Shown here: piece by piece, positions 8,421 to 17,476 of the stretch | How the letters are laid out: every line of letters starts with the position of its first letter | How positions within the stretch are numbered: the first letter of the stretch is position 1 | Source of the DNA: an uncultured Victivallis sp. | Lineage (GTDB): Bacteria > Verrucomicrobiota > Lentisphaeria > Victivallales > Victivallaceae | Assembly (NCBI GenBank): GCA_944389895.1 | Contig: CALXOA010000074.1 | Span: 52,539 to 116,538, forward strand | Direction: 5' to 3' | Length of the DNA stretch: 64,000 nucleotides | Translations under genes and position numbers: made by a program | The notes under the pieces: model-generated | What the model was told of the DNA's origin: nothing | Database searches by the model: none | What the model saw: the letters and a program-made list of their open reading frames with translations, nothing else

Positions 8421-8939
8421 ATGAAAAACGGATTTTCGGGCCTGTTTGCCGCGCTTCTGCTCTGCGGCGCGGCGGGAGCGGGCGAGATTGTACTGGAAGA
8501 AAATTTCAATGATCCCGCCGCAGCCACCAAGCTCTGGGGCAAGATGTCGGGAATCACCTTCCTTGAGAACGGTGGTCCCGACGGCTCCGGTTGTCTGAAA
8601 GCTTTTTCCGACAACCGGACGCCGGTTCTGGCGACCCGGTTGCTTGACCTTGAGAAAGTACGGGGGCGGAAGGTGACCGTCACCGTCTTGATCAAGGGCG
8701 AAAACGTTCAAAAGCCCCCGGAGTCCTATCTGGGGCCCAAGGCGATGATTTATGTCATGAAGGACGGCAAAGGCACGTGGCATGAACATAGCGGCAGACT
8801 CTTCGGTACCCATGACTGGAAACAATTCCAAGTCGTGGCCGACATTCCACAGGATGCGACGAAAGTAGAACTTCAGTTTGGAATCCAGGGGGCGCCGGGG
8901 ACTGTTTATTTCGACAATATCAAGGCTGTCGTGGAATAG
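8421..8939 (+). CDS. Secreted stand-alone carbohydrate-binding-module-like protein (paralogue 2)
   Basis: A 172-residue protein with signal peptide MKNGFSGLFAALLLCGAAGAG. The mature domain (about 22-172) aligns along its whole length with the previous protein: W, then ENGGPDG, then FGTHDWKQF, then LQFGIQGAPGTVYFDNIK. It starts 8 bp after the paralogue's stop, so it is a tandem gene duplication in one operon with the GH51-like enzyme. Start ATG at 8421; an upstream TTG inside the previous stop region is less likely. The function is inferred to be glycan binding. Confidence 0.8.
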   Translation: MKNGFSGLFAALLLCGAAGAGEIVLEENFNDPAAATKLWGKMSGITFLENGGPDGSGCLKAFSDNRTPVLATRLLDLEKVRGRKVTVTVLIKGENVQKPPESYLGPKAMIYVMKDGKGTWHEHSGRLFGTHDWKQFQVVADIPQDATKVELQFGIQGAPGTVYFDNIKAVVE

Positions 8940-8972
8940 CGACGGCAATTTCTCGCGATAAGGGATCAGACA

Positions 8973-11051
8973 ATGAAGTTCATTTCCGGGATAGCGGTTT
9001 TCTCGCTTCTCTCGATGCCGTTCTGGCTGGGAGCCGCCGAGGAACCGCAGGTAAAAATCACCGTCGAAGCGGGGAAAGTGGTTGCCGCGGTCAATCCCCT
9101 CGGGTTCGGCAACAACATGGAAGCCGCCGACGGGCGCGGTATTTTCGGGGAAAAACATGACGCCCCGACGTTCAACCTCAATGGGGTGAAGTTCGGCCAG
9201 GGCTTCTGGGACCCTGTTAAAAATGCGCCTCAGCCGAAAACCACGGCGGAAGCGGCTCCACTCCGGATCGGCATGATGCGCTATCCGGGCGGCTGCCTCG
9301 CTCACAATTTCAACTGGAAGCAGGCGGTCGGACCTTTGTCCGAGCGTCCGGATTGGAAGTTCGGTATCGACCAGTATATCGAGCTCTGCCGGAAGATGAA
9401 CTGGGAACCGGTGATCACGCTGACCGATTTCGCCATGCCGAAAGAGGAGTTGCCGCAGCATGTCGCCGAGTTGGTCGAATATCTGAATGCACCGGCCACT
9501 CCGGAACATCCCTGGGCGATGAAGCGGGCGGAATGGGGGCATAAGGAGCCTTATGGCGTCAAATATTTCGAACTCGGGAACGAGTCTGATCACGGAAGCC
9601 ATCATACCGACCCACGCCGCACATTCACTCCGGAGGAGTATGTGAAATATGCGTTGGATTCGATGAAGCTGATCCGCAGGATCGATCCGACCGTGAAGCT
9701 CGGGATTCTTACGGTTCCCGGGAATGGTCTGGATTATGATTGTGAATGGAACAAGACGGTCATCAAGGGCGCCGGCAAAGAAGCGGATTTTCTGATCGTC
9801 CATTATTATGGGCCCGGCATCGGCGGTCTCGCACCGCGGAAAGCGCTCAACGCCGTGCTCGCCTATCCGGACCAGCTGGTTGACCGGATGGCGAATTACC
9901 GCCGGTTGACGAAGGAACTCACCGGCAGGGAGTTGCCGCTTGCGGTCACCGAGTACAACATCGGCGGATCCGGTAATGAGCCGGTGCCGTATCGTTACAC
10001 CTATCTGGCCGGACTGATGTGCGCCGAGTTGATGCGTCTCTGGCAGCTGCCTGAAAACAAGGTGGAATTTGCGAATTACTGGCATATTCTGAATGGATGG
10101 TGGGGAGCCTATTATTCAAACGAGACGACCGGCGAAATCTCCAGACGATATGCGACTCTGCCGTTTTTCGAGGCGTGGGGTAAATATCGCGGTGACGAGA
10201 TCGTCAAGGTCGACGTGGAGAACAGCCCGCGGGTGAGCGTATCCGCATCCGCCGGATTGCTGACAATGCGGGGTGATACCTATCTGCCGCCGCGCAAATT
10301 CAAGGTTCTGGACAAATTCAATTTCAAGTTTCCGAAATCGGATGCGGTGATCTCCGAGACTCCGGTGGGAAACAACGGTTTCGATGTTGTGTTCAAGAAC
10401 GCCGCCGGCAACCGTTATGACAACTGTGAACTGATTCCGCGCGCCACGGAGCTCAAGGATAATGAAAGCATGTTGCTGACGGTCAGTTTCGACGCCCGTT
10501 TCCTGCCCGAAAAGGGGAGTGAATCGTGTGCGGCGGATTTCGGAATCGGCCTCTGCGACACCCGCGGATGGGATGCCACCAGCTCGGCGATTGCGATCAC
10601 CGGTGTCCAGAATGCCCGTGACTGGAAACACTTTTCGAAGACTTTCAGCATGCTTGGCGATGCGCAGAGCGCCGACCTGCTTTTCCGGATTGAAAATCCC
10701 GGCAAGCCGATCAGCGGCAAAGCGGAGTTCCGCAACATAAAAGCGGAAATCGGCGTCGGAGCCACCTATCCCGCCTACCCGGCAATCAGTGCCTTCGCCA
10801 CCCGGTCGAAAGACGGGAAGAAGCTCTATCTGATCGTATTCAACAAGGATCCAGAGAAAGCGGTCACCGCGACAATCAAGCTTGATGATTTCAAGGCGGT
10901 ATCCGGAAACTCGCTGGAACTCTATCAGGAAAAGGTGGAGTCGGTCGATTACTTCAAGGGCAGAGAATCCGCGGTGGCGCTGAAGGATGGTGGCTTCACC
11001 AGAAGCTTCCCCGCTCACTCGATGAGCGCTTTTGAATTTTCCGCCGAGTGA
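8973..11051 (+). CDS. Secreted GH51-like alpha-L-arabinofuranosidase with appended binding module
   Basis: A 692-residue secreted glycosidase (signal peptide to about residue 22). The catalytic (beta/alpha)8 domain has RYPGGCLAHNFNW, the acid/base in FELGNES (Glu204) and the probable nucleophile in AVTEYNIGG (Glu327), an arrangement typical of clan GH-A family 51. Residues from about 460 to 590 form a beta-rich insert (NGFDVVFKN to FRNIKAEIG) resembling the CBM modules of the two preceding genes. The last part (LYLIVFNKD to FPAHSMSAFEFS) is the GH51 C-terminal beta domain. The activity is probably release of arabinofuranose or a related sugar. The stop overlaps a possible GTG start of the next gene. 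Confidence 0.85.
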   Translation: MKFISGIAVFSLLSMPFWLGAAEEPQVKITVEAGKVVAAVNPLGFGNNMEAADGRGIFGEKHDAPTFNLNGVKFGQGFWDPVKNAPQPKTTAEAAPLRIGMMRYPGGCLAHNFNWKQAVGPLSERPDWKFGIDQYIELCRKMNWEPVITLTDFAMPKEELPQHVAELVEYLNAPATPEHPWAMKRAEWGHKEPYGVKYFELGNESDHGSHHTDPRRTFTPEEYVKYALDSMKLIRRIDPTVKLGILTVPGNGLDYDCEWNKTVIKGAGKEADFLIVHYYGPGIGGLAPRKALNAVLAYPDQLVDRMANYRRLTKELTGRELPLAVTEYNIGGSGNEPVPYRYTYLAGLMCAELMRLWQLPENKVEFANYWHILNGWWGAYYSNETTGEISRRYATLPFFEAWGKYRGDEIVKVDVENSPRVSVSASAGLLTMRGDTYLPPRKFKVLDKFNFKFPKSDAVISETPVGNNGFDVVFKNAAGNRYDNCELIPRATELKDNESMLLTVSFDARFLPEKGSESCAADFGIGLCDTRGWDATSSAIAITGVQNARDWKHFSKTFSMLGDAQSADLLFRIENPGKPISGKAEFRNIKAEIGVGATYPAYPAISAFATRSKDGKKLYLIVFNKDPEKAVTATIKLDDFKAVSGNSLELYQEKVESVDYFKGRESAVALKDGGFTRSFPAHSMSAFEFSAE

Positions 11052-11063
11052 AAAAAACGGTAC

Positions 11064-11091
11064 GGTGCCCTCCCCTCACGACGGGGGCACC
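11064..11091 (+). promoter_or_regulatory. Hairpin between the GH51 and SGNH genes
   Basis: GGTGCCC (11064-11070) pairs with GGGCACC (11085-11091), extended by a few G-C pairs after a bulge. There is no T run, so it is not a classical terminator. It may attenuate or protect mRNA, and it argues for the SGNH start lying downstream at 11126. Structure by eye only. Confidence 0.3.
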
Positions 11092-11125
11092 CCCGGAAAC
11101 AACACCAGAACAGGTCACGCAGACT

Positions 11126-12355
11126 ATGCTTGAAAAAGCGGAAGGACGCTGGGCGCTGCTTGCGACCGGCCCGGATGGTTCCCGGACCAGATTGACGGTT
11201 CGGCCGGTTCAACCGGTCTCCGTCGTCAAACGCAGAGTCGAGGCATTCCCCGATTATGTCCCGGAAGCCTGGGGCGGCTGGCAGAAGGGGTTTTGTCTGC
11301 CGGAACTCCGGACACAGGAGTGCAGCTCCCGGGATGCACTTGATCCCGACTCACTCCGGATCGAATCGGAGTCGGGAGAGCTCTTTGAATTTGGTCGCGA
11401 TTACGACGGCGATCCGGCGTGGGGATCTTTCGGCCGTCTGCCCGACGGGCGCATTCCCGCCGGAGGGACGGTGTTGCTCTCCTACCGGTATTTCCCGCAA
11501 CGGCTCGATTCGGTCGTGTTGAACAACGCCGGACAACTGGAAGTGCGCGAAGGGGAACTTTCGATGGCGACGCCGGAACCGCCGCCGCTGAAACCGGGGG
11601 AGTGTCGGATCGGCAATGTCTTTTTCTGCGGCCGTCCGGAAGAACTTTCCGAACAGATGCTGTTTCCGATTTATGAGACGGCTTATCCGGAAACGGATCT
11701 TTCGGCATTCGCCAGGAGACTGTTGCCGCAAACCCTGGCAAAGCTGCGTTGCGGGGAACCGCTGCGCGTGCTCGCATGGGGTGACAGCGTGACGGCGGCA
11801 AGTTATCTGCCCTCAGAGAGTCTGCGGTGGCAGGAGCAATTCGTCGAACGGTTGCGGAAACGCTTCCTGAAAGCTGCGATCGAATTGAAGACCGTTGCGT
11901 GGGGCGGAAAATGCTCCAGCACCTTTCTGGAGACTCATCCGGGGTATGAAGAGCTGGTATTGGGCGCGGAGCCGGATCTGGTCATCTCGGAGTTCGTCAA
12001 CGACGCCGGGTTGCCCGCGGAGGAAATTTCGGCAAACTACAACCGGTTCAAGCGCGATTTCAACGCGGCGGGAATCGAGTGGATCATTCTGACTCCCCAT
12101 TACATCCGCCCGGACTGGATGGGGCTTGACCGGCAGAACGACATTGATGATGATCCACGTCTCTATGTGAAAGTGATCCGTGAATTTGCCGTAAAAAATG
12201 CCGTCGCGCTTGCCGATGCCTCCTTGCGCTACGGGCGGTTATGGCGTCAGGGGATTCCATACAACACTCTGATGTCAAACAGCATCAATCACCCGGTCGG
12301 CCGGGGGCACGCCATCTTTGCCGATGCACTGACGGCGCTTTTCCCCGACCGCTGA
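11126..12355 (+). CDS. SGNH/GDSL-family esterase/hydrolase
   Basis: A Ser-Asn-Gly-His hydrolase, probably a carbohydrate esterase or lipase-like enzyme, 409 residues from the ATG at 11126. Block I is VLAWGDSVTAA with nucleophile Ser221. Block III corresponds to ISEFVND, and block V is INHPVGRGHAIFADAL with the catalytic His. The first 190 residues are a beta-rich N-terminal domain, as in CE-type two-domain SGNH enzymes. No signal peptide is visible. An alternative GTG start at 11048 overlaps the GH51 stop (GTGA) but would add a low-complexity Pro/Thr leader reading through a hairpin. Confidence 0.8.
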   Translation: MLEKAEGRWALLATGPDGSRTRLTVRPVQPVSVVKRRVEAFPDYVPEAWGGWQKGFCLPELRTQECSSRDALDPDSLRIESESGELFEFGRDYDGDPAWGSFGRLPDGRIPAGGTVLLSYRYFPQRLDSVVLNNAGQLEVREGELSMATPEPPPLKPGECRIGNVFFCGRPEELSEQMLFPIYETAYPETDLSAFARRLLPQTLAKLRCGEPLRVLAWGDSVTAASYLPSESLRWQEQFVERLRKRFLKAAIELKTVAWGGKCSSTFLETHPGYEELVLGAEPDLVISEFVNDAGLPAEEISANYNRFKRDFNAAGIEWIILTPHYIRPDWMGLDRQNDIDDDPRLYVKVIREFAVKNAVALADASLRYGRLWRQGIPYNTLMSNSINHPVGRGHAIFADALTALFPDR

Positions 12356-12365
12356 AGATACGGTT

Positions 12366-13580
12366 TTACTGAGCGCGGCTCCACTCCGCGGCCGCGCGTT
12401 TCGTTGCGGAAAGGATGACCGGGTACGGACGACGGCTGTCCTCCGAAAGGAACTGCCCCGCATCGACATCCTCCTCCCGGAATACCGTCATCAGGATTTC
12501 GCCGTGCTCACGGTCACGGTCATACTGGATGAAAATGCGGCCGTCGGGAGCCTGGAACCCATCCGGATAACTGATTCCGGAACGCTGATCGAGCATCAGA
12601 CCGTCATTCCATGTGACGCCGTCATCGTCGGAAAGATAGGCTTCGAGATGCGAGCGCACCGCCGGATCGGCGGGATTGCTGTGTTTGACCAGTAACACCC
12701 GCCCGGAAGCGAGTTTACGCAGGAAGAAGCGCGCGGAGGCGTTGGGCAGCGCGAAGGGTTTCGGTACACTCCAGGTATCGCCGCCGTCGTGCGACTCGCA
12801 CTCGGTGATTCCGTATTCGTTGCGTTGAAGCATCCACAATGAGCCATCCTTCCGTTCGACGACCATCGGTTCATCGAAGGTGCGTCCGAGACGGTTCAGG
12901 GCGCCGCCGCGCATCTCCCACGACTTTCCCCGGTCACGGGAAATGAAGATATTGGAACGACGCCAGGGATCCAGTTCCGGGAACAGAGTGGATTTCTCAT
13001 TGAGCCAGTAACCGGATGTGATCTCGATTCCGACCTGCTCGCGTTTCCACAGATTGATCGGCAACAGCCAGCGGCCGTCGGCAAGAACAGTCGGTTTGTT
13101 CAATGCGCAGCCATGCCAGATCCTGCGGGGCGTGGACCAGCTCGGGGTGTCGGAATCGGGATTCTCACAGACCGCGTCCCAGCAACCGGCACGGCCGTCG
13201 AAATGACCGAGACTCAGCGTGAAAAAGAGATGAAGCTTCCCGTCGGGATCACTCCAGAGATTGCCGACCACGGTACAGAGGTGGGCCGGCCCGACATATC
13301 CGGCATCCAGGACAAATTCCGGCGCTCCGAACGTTCTGCCGTCGTCATCGCTTTTCGCCAACAGAATCACCGCCCGATCGTCGTCACCGCCGCCGAACCA
13401 GGCCAGCCAGATGCGACCGCCCGGTGTCCGGTCCATCCCGCAACTCATGGTGTAATCATCAATCTCGGGATAGTAGCGCAGTGAGGGATTCGGCCGAATT
13501 TCCGGAGGAATCAATGCGTGATCGACCGCCTCACGCAGAAAACGCTCATAAAGTTCAGTGCGGAATGTCCGGTTTCCCAT
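12366..13580 (-). CDS. Sialidase-like BNR-repeat protein (exo-alpha-sialidase fold)
   Basis: A six-bladed beta-propeller of the sialidase superfamily, 404 residues, without a signal peptide, so probably cytosolic. Four Asp-box motifs (SxDxGxTW type) are visible: SDDDGRTF, SRDRGKSW, SHDGGDTW and SDDDGVTW. The front segment lacks an obvious FRIP arginine motif, so true sialidase activity is uncertain; many such proteins act on other sugars. An AAGGAAC ribosome site precedes the ATG. It lies 32 bp downstream of a GntR regulator on the same strand and ends 10 bp from the convergent SGNH gene. Confidence 0.82.
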   Translation of the reverse strand: MGNRTFRTELYERFLREAVDHALIPPEIRPNPSLRYYPEIDDYTMSCGMDRTPGGRIWLAWFGGGDDDRAVILLAKSDDDGRTFGAPEFVLDAGYVGPAHLCTVVGNLWSDPDGKLHLFFTLSLGHFDGRAGCWDAVCENPDSDTPSWSTPRRIWHGCALNKPTVLADGRWLLPINLWKREQVGIEITSGYWLNEKSTLFPELDPWRRSNIFISRDRGKSWEMRGGALNRLGRTFDEPMVVERKDGSLWMLQRNEYGITECESHDGGDTWSVPKPFALPNASARFFLRKLASGRVLLVKHSNPADPAVRSHLEAYLSDDDGVTWNDGLMLDQRSGISYPDGFQAPDGRIFIQYDRDREHGEILMTVFREEDVDAGQFLSEDSRRPYPVILSATKRAAAEWSRAQ

Positions 13581-13612
13581 TTTTTTATCTGTTCCTTTCT
13601 TGTGATGGGATT

Positions 13613-14254
13613 TTACAGCGGCCGGATATGGTCGCGGATTCTCTCTTCAAGTTCCGCGGCATCCCGCCGCGCCAGCGCATCAAGGATCCGGGCGTGACTC
13701 CCGGCAGAGTGCCGCACCGCGGCGGCATTGCGGAATTTCATCCGGTACTTCGTGTCGAACATCAATACGAGAACCTGCCCGAGGACCTGAATGACACGGT
13801 TTCCCCCGACTTCCTGCAATGCCAGATGAAATTCAAGGTCGAGAGCATCGGCCTCGGCCGGACTTCCGGTGCACTGCGACAACCGGTCGTTGATTGCCCG
13901 CAGCCGTTCCAGTCCGGCCGGAGTTACCAGACGGACCAGTTGTGCCGCCTGCCCTGCTTCAAGCAGCAGACGTGCCGCCTTGAGTTCATCGAAACTGCAA
14001 CCGATCGTCTTGAGTTGAAAATTCAACGTCCGACCGACGTCGACACAGGTCGCTTTCCGGAGAAAGGTTCCCCGTTTCGTACTGCGTTCAAGAACCCCGA
14101 GCAGACTCAGATGAATCACAATCTCACGGATCGTGCCGCGGGATACGCCGAATCGCTCGGCCAGTTCCATTTCGCCGGGCAGCCGATCTCCGGGAACGAA
14201 TTTTTCCGCGACCAGGTAATCCCGGAATTTCTGCAGCAAATCGAACTGATTCAC
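13613..14254 (-). CDS. GntR-family transcriptional regulator (FadR/FCD type)
   Basis: A DNA-binding repressor with an N-terminal winged helix (residues about 5-70, including GDRLPGEMELAERFGVSRGTIRE) and a C-terminal all-helical FCD effector domain (ELKAARLLLEAGQAAQLV to HARILDALARRDAAELEERI). The GTG at 14254 is chosen as start because the wHTH begins there; a longer frame gives a non-homologous leader. Length 213 residues is normal for FadR/FCD regulators. It directly precedes the sialidase-like gene and may control it together with the oxidoreductase genes upstream. FCD proteins usually sense carboxylic acids such as sugar acids. Confidence 0.88.
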   Translation of the reverse strand: MNQFDLLQKFRDYLVAEKFVPGDRLPGEMELAERFGVSRGTIREIVIHLSLLGVLERSTKRGTFLRKATCVDVGRTLNFQLKTIGCSFDELKAARLLLEAGQAAQLVRLVTPAGLERLRAINDRLSQCTGSPAEADALDLEFHLALQEVGGNRVIQVLGQVLVLMFDTKYRMKFRNAAAVRHSAGSHARILDALARRDAAELEERIRDHIRPL

Positions 14255-14400
14255 GATGAAACCACAAGCTCCGGATATTGTTTGAAAATAACAGATGATT
14301 TGTTTAACAAATAGAATAATACCGCAAGATGCCTCTGTCAAATGAAAACACGTCCGGAACTTCAACAAACTCCGGAAGTTTTCGTCCATCCCGGGCAGGA

Positions 14401-15357
14401 TCAGTCGAGAGTCAGGACAACTTTGCCGATATTCTCGCGACGTTCGAGAATGCGATGGGCCTCATCCGCCTCCCGCATCGGGACCGTTCTGCAGACCACA
14501 GACCGGAGTCGACCGGAAGAGAAAGCCGGCCAGTACTCTTTTTCCAACGCGGCGAGAATCCTGCCCTTCATTTCGGGAGTACGGCTTCGCAGCGTACTTC
14601 CGATCAGCCGGAGTCCCCGCTTGAAGAAGAGGTCCAGATCGATTTCAGTCTTTTCGCCACCGAGGGTGGCAATTACGATCCAGCGACCGTACCGGGCCAT
14701 CCGGTTGATGCATCGACCGAGAGCCGCGCCGCCGACACAATCCAGTGCAATGTCAGGCGGATTTGCGTCAAGTGCCGCTTCGAGGTCGTCAGTCCGGTGA
14801 TTGATGACGACATCGGCTCCCAGACCACGGACAAATTCGGCTTTTTCACCGGAGCCCACGGTTGTGATCACCTTCGCCCCGGCAAATTTCGCCAATTGAA
14901 TCGCCGCAAGACCGAGACCGCTGGCTCCGGCTTGTATAAAAACGGTATCTCCCGCTTTCATCCCCGCTTCCAGGTGAAGGTTCAGAAATGCGGTGGCGAA
15001 GACCTCCGGCAGAGCGGCAGCCTCAACCATTGTCAGCCCGGCCGGAACCGGCAGAACCATCTGCTGCGGCACCTTGACCTTCTCGGCATATCCACCGCCA
15101 CCGAGCAGAGCGCACACAGGATCGCCGGTTTTCCAGCGGGAGGTCGCCGGCGCGGAAGAGATCACACCTGCGACTTCAAGCCCCGGCCACTCCGGCCATC
15201 CCGGCGGCGGCGGATAATTCCCGGCCCGTTGCAGCAGATCGGCGCGATTGAGCGCGGCCGCCCGAATATCGATCACCACCTCGTCCGGGCCGGGGACGGG
15301 GTCGGGAACTTCGGTCCATACAAAATTCCGCTTTTCATCCAGAACAACAGCATGCAT
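14401..15357 (-). CDS. Quinone-oxidoreductase-like MDR dehydrogenase (PIG3 type)
   Basis: A zinc-independent medium-chain dehydrogenase/reductase, 318 residues. The N-terminal catalytic domain includes NRADLLQRAGNYPPPPG, the signature of the PIG3/quinone oxidoreductase branch. The Rossmann domain has VFIQAGASGLGLAAIQLAKF. It would reduce a quinone, enone or other carbonyl conjugate with NADPH. It starts 4 bp after the Gfo/Idh gene stop, so it is translationally linked to the catabolic run that begins at 19009. Confidence 0.9.
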   Translation of the reverse strand: MHAVVLDEKRNFVWTEVPDPVPGPDEVVIDIRAAALNRADLLQRAGNYPPPPGWPEWPGLEVAGVISSAPATSRWKTGDPVCALLGGGGYAEKVKVPQQMVLPVPAGLTMVEAAALPEVFATAFLNLHLEAGMKAGDTVFIQAGASGLGLAAIQLAKFAGAKVITTVGSGEKAEFVRGLGADVVINHRTDDLEAALDANPPDIALDCVGGAALGRCINRMARYGRWIVIATLGGEKTEIDLDLFFKRGLRLIGSTLRSRTPEMKGRILAALEKEYWPAFSSGRLRSVVCRTVPMREADEAHRILERRENIGKVVLTLD

Positions 15358-15361
15358 CGTT

Positions 15362-16381
15362 TCACCTCCATTTCCGGTATCCGGAGGCGGCCAGGGTCAC
15401 CTCGTGAACCAGATAATCGTGTTCATAAGTGTAAGGGTTCGCCATCTCTCCGCGGATGATTTTCGCCAGTTCGCGAAGCTGATCCTCATACCGATCCGCG
15501 ACGATTCCGCAGTTGACGACACTGGGCCCGGCCGGATACTCCGCATTCGCCTCCTTCAGGGTCAGGAGCATCTCCAGCGGTTTCCCGTCGAAATGTTCCA
15601 GCGGACAGAGTTCCACCGAGCCCCGTGTACCGCAGACGCGCAACCGCCGCCGTGGACTGCCGTTCACTTCCTGACTGCACGCCCGCAAGGTGGCCGTCGC
15701 ATGGGGATACTCCAGAATCGCAACGCAGTTGTTCCGGATGCGATCAGGATATCCCGGCGCGGACTTCAGGAACGGCGTGATTTTTTCAGGCCTGCCGAGC
15801 ACAGAAACCACAAAGTCGACAAAATGGCACCCGAGGTTGTACATGATTCCTCCGGGGAATCTGCCGATGTACTCCTGGTAGGCGTCACCGCCGTAATTGT
15901 GACTCATACTCGCCTGAATTTCGAAGACGTCGCCGAGCCATCCCTCGCGAACGGCCCGGCGGCACAACAGCATCGCCGGATTGTTGCGGAACATGAACCC
16001 CATCTGAAAGGGGAGCTTTCGCTCCCGGCACCCGTCAAGTAACTTCTTGTAAAGTTCGAGATCTTCTCCAGCGGGTTTGTCCATGTGCATCGCAAGGTTA
16101 CGCTCCATACAGCGGAGCGCCATCGGAACAAGTTCATTGTTGGGGACCTCGACGGTGACGGCCTCGAGCCCCGGATAATGCAACGCCTCATCCAGCGTAA
16201 GTCGACGCAACCCCTCGTAGTATGATGGGGTTTCGTCAGTGAATCTCGGACTCTTCGAAAAATCATGATCATCGACATAACCGACGATCTCGTAAATCTC
16301 GGGCAATCTCCTCAGGGAGATGATCTTTCCCGGTGCATGTTCGTGACAGACGCCGATCTGGGCGATTTTAATTCGTTCCAT
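15362..16381 (-). CDS. Gfo/Idh/MocA family oxidoreductase
   Basis: An NAD(P)-dependent sugar or cyclitol dehydrogenase-like enzyme, 339 residues. The N-terminal Rossmann domain (KIAQIGVCHEHAPGKI) is followed by the conserved MHMDKPAGED block, which carries the usual catalytic-site Lys (EKP in most relatives), and by a C-terminal alpha/beta substrate domain with GGIMYNLGCHFVDFV, whose His and Asp match family active-site positions. The first glycine-rich loop (IGVCHEHA) departs from the standard GxGxxG, so cofactor binding may be altered. It lies between two MDR dehydrogenase genes in the same run. Confidence 0.88.
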   Translation of the reverse strand: MERIKIAQIGVCHEHAPGKIISLRRLPEIYEIVGYVDDHDFSKSPRFTDETPSYYEGLRRLTLDEALHYPGLEAVTVEVPNNELVPMALRCMERNLAMHMDKPAGEDLELYKKLLDGCRERKLPFQMGFMFRNNPAMLLCRRAVREGWLGDVFEIQASMSHNYGGDAYQEYIGRFPGGIMYNLGCHFVDFVVSVLGRPEKITPFLKSAPGYPDRIRNNCVAILEYPHATATLRACSQEVNGSPRRRLRVCGTRGSVELCPLEHFDGKPLEMLLTLKEANAEYPAGPSVVNCGIVADRYEDQLRELAKIIRGEMANPYTYEHDYLVHEVTLAASGYRKWR

Positions 16382-16439
16382 CTTGATCCTTTCGTAGAAG
16401 TGTTGTTTCCCGACTCCAGCCGCGCGGGGGCTGTGAAAA

Positions 16440-17450
16440 TCATCTCAGCAATCTCCAGTCGAACGCGATACCGAGCGGGGGATTTTTCGTCCGGCAGAGA
16501 CAATCGTAGACTTCATGTGCTTCAGCAGGCGAAACAACCTCCGAGATCAGGGGCCGCACCTGAATCCGCCCCGCGGCAAGCAACTTCAGAAATGTACGAT
16601 AATCGTCATGTTCACTCCACGCCCCGGGACGCGATTCATGTTCAGGCCGTGTGGCGGTGTGCGCACCGATCAGAGTGATACCGCGGCGGTGCACATAGCG
16701 GTAGAAATCGATCGGAACATCCGAAATCCGGGTACAGCCCAGCAATGCGATTCTCCCCATCCATGCGACATACTCAAGCGCCTGTTGAAGCGCTGCCGCA
16801 ACGCCGGTCACTTCAACGACCGCATTCACCCCCTTGCCGCCGGTCGCCTCCATCACGCGGGCGATGAAATCGGGATCCGCAGGAGAGAATACCTCGTCCG
16901 CTCCGAGTTTGACCGCCAGTTCCCGCCGTTTCGGATCCAGATCGGAGGCAAACACCGGCAAACCGCCGGAAAGGCGGGCGAACTGAAGCGCGAATACTCC
17001 CAGGATCCCCTGCCCCGCCACCATCACCGATTCCCCGAGCTCGAGCCGGAGTTTGCGCACTCCGAGCATCGGAAAGGAAGCGATGTGGGCAAAAGCCGCT
17101 TCCAGCAGATCGATCGAGTCGTCTTCGATCTTGAATACCGTCTCCGCTTTGCGGACCACGTGAGAACGATGACCGGCCCATGTGATCAACACCCGGTCCC
17201 CTATTTTCAAATTTGCCACTTTATCGCCCGCGGCGACCACACGCCCGGCGGCGCTGTACCCGGGATGATAGGGAAAGTTCGGCGTGGCGTTCGGCATGGC
17301 GAGAAGCCACGCCCGTTCCGTTCCGGCGCTGACCGCGCTGAAATCGCTCTCCAGCAACACCTCATCCGGCGCGAGGGACTGTGGGTCCAACTCCACGGAC
17401 TTCAATTCCGCACAACCGGGTTTATCGGCGCAAATATAAGAGACTCTCAT
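16440..17450 (-). CDS. MDR family (zinc-alcohol-dehydrogenase-like) oxidoreductase
   Basis: A medium-chain dehydrogenase, 336 residues. The GroES-like N-terminal domain (SAVSAGTERAWLLA, NFPYHPGYSAAGRV) lacks the Cys and His ligands of zinc enzymes and resembles bacteriochlorophyllide-type or sorbitol-like MDRs with the SAGTE signature. The Rossmann part has VMVAGQGILGVFALQFARL. The ATG at 17450 is preceded by GGAG with good spacing; the longer frame upstream is anti-homologous leader. It probably oxidises a sugar-derived alcohol in the same pathway as the adjacent SDR. Confidence 0.88.
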   Translation of the reverse strand: MRVSYICADKPGCAELKSVELDPQSLAPDEVLLESDFSAVSAGTERAWLLAMPNATPNFPYHPGYSAAGRVVAAGDKVANLKIGDRVLITWAGHRSHVVRKAETVFKIEDDSIDLLEAAFAHIASFPMLGVRKLRLELGESVMVAGQGILGVFALQFARLSGGLPVFASDLDPKRRELAVKLGADEVFSPADPDFIARVMEATGGKGVNAVVEVTGVAAALQQALEYVAWMGRIALLGCTRISDVPIDFYRYVHRRGITLIGAHTATRPEHESRPGAWSEHDDYRTFLKLLAAGRIQVRPLISEVVSPAEAHEVYDCLCRTKNPPLGIAFDWRLLR

Positions 17451-17476
17451 TTCAGTTTTCTCCGTATCGGGTACGT

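Noticed and set aside
8376..10085. A 569-codon minus-strand frame opposite the GH51-like gene
   Set aside because: The plus-strand genes have signal peptides and catalytic motifs; the opposite frame is a compositional shadow.
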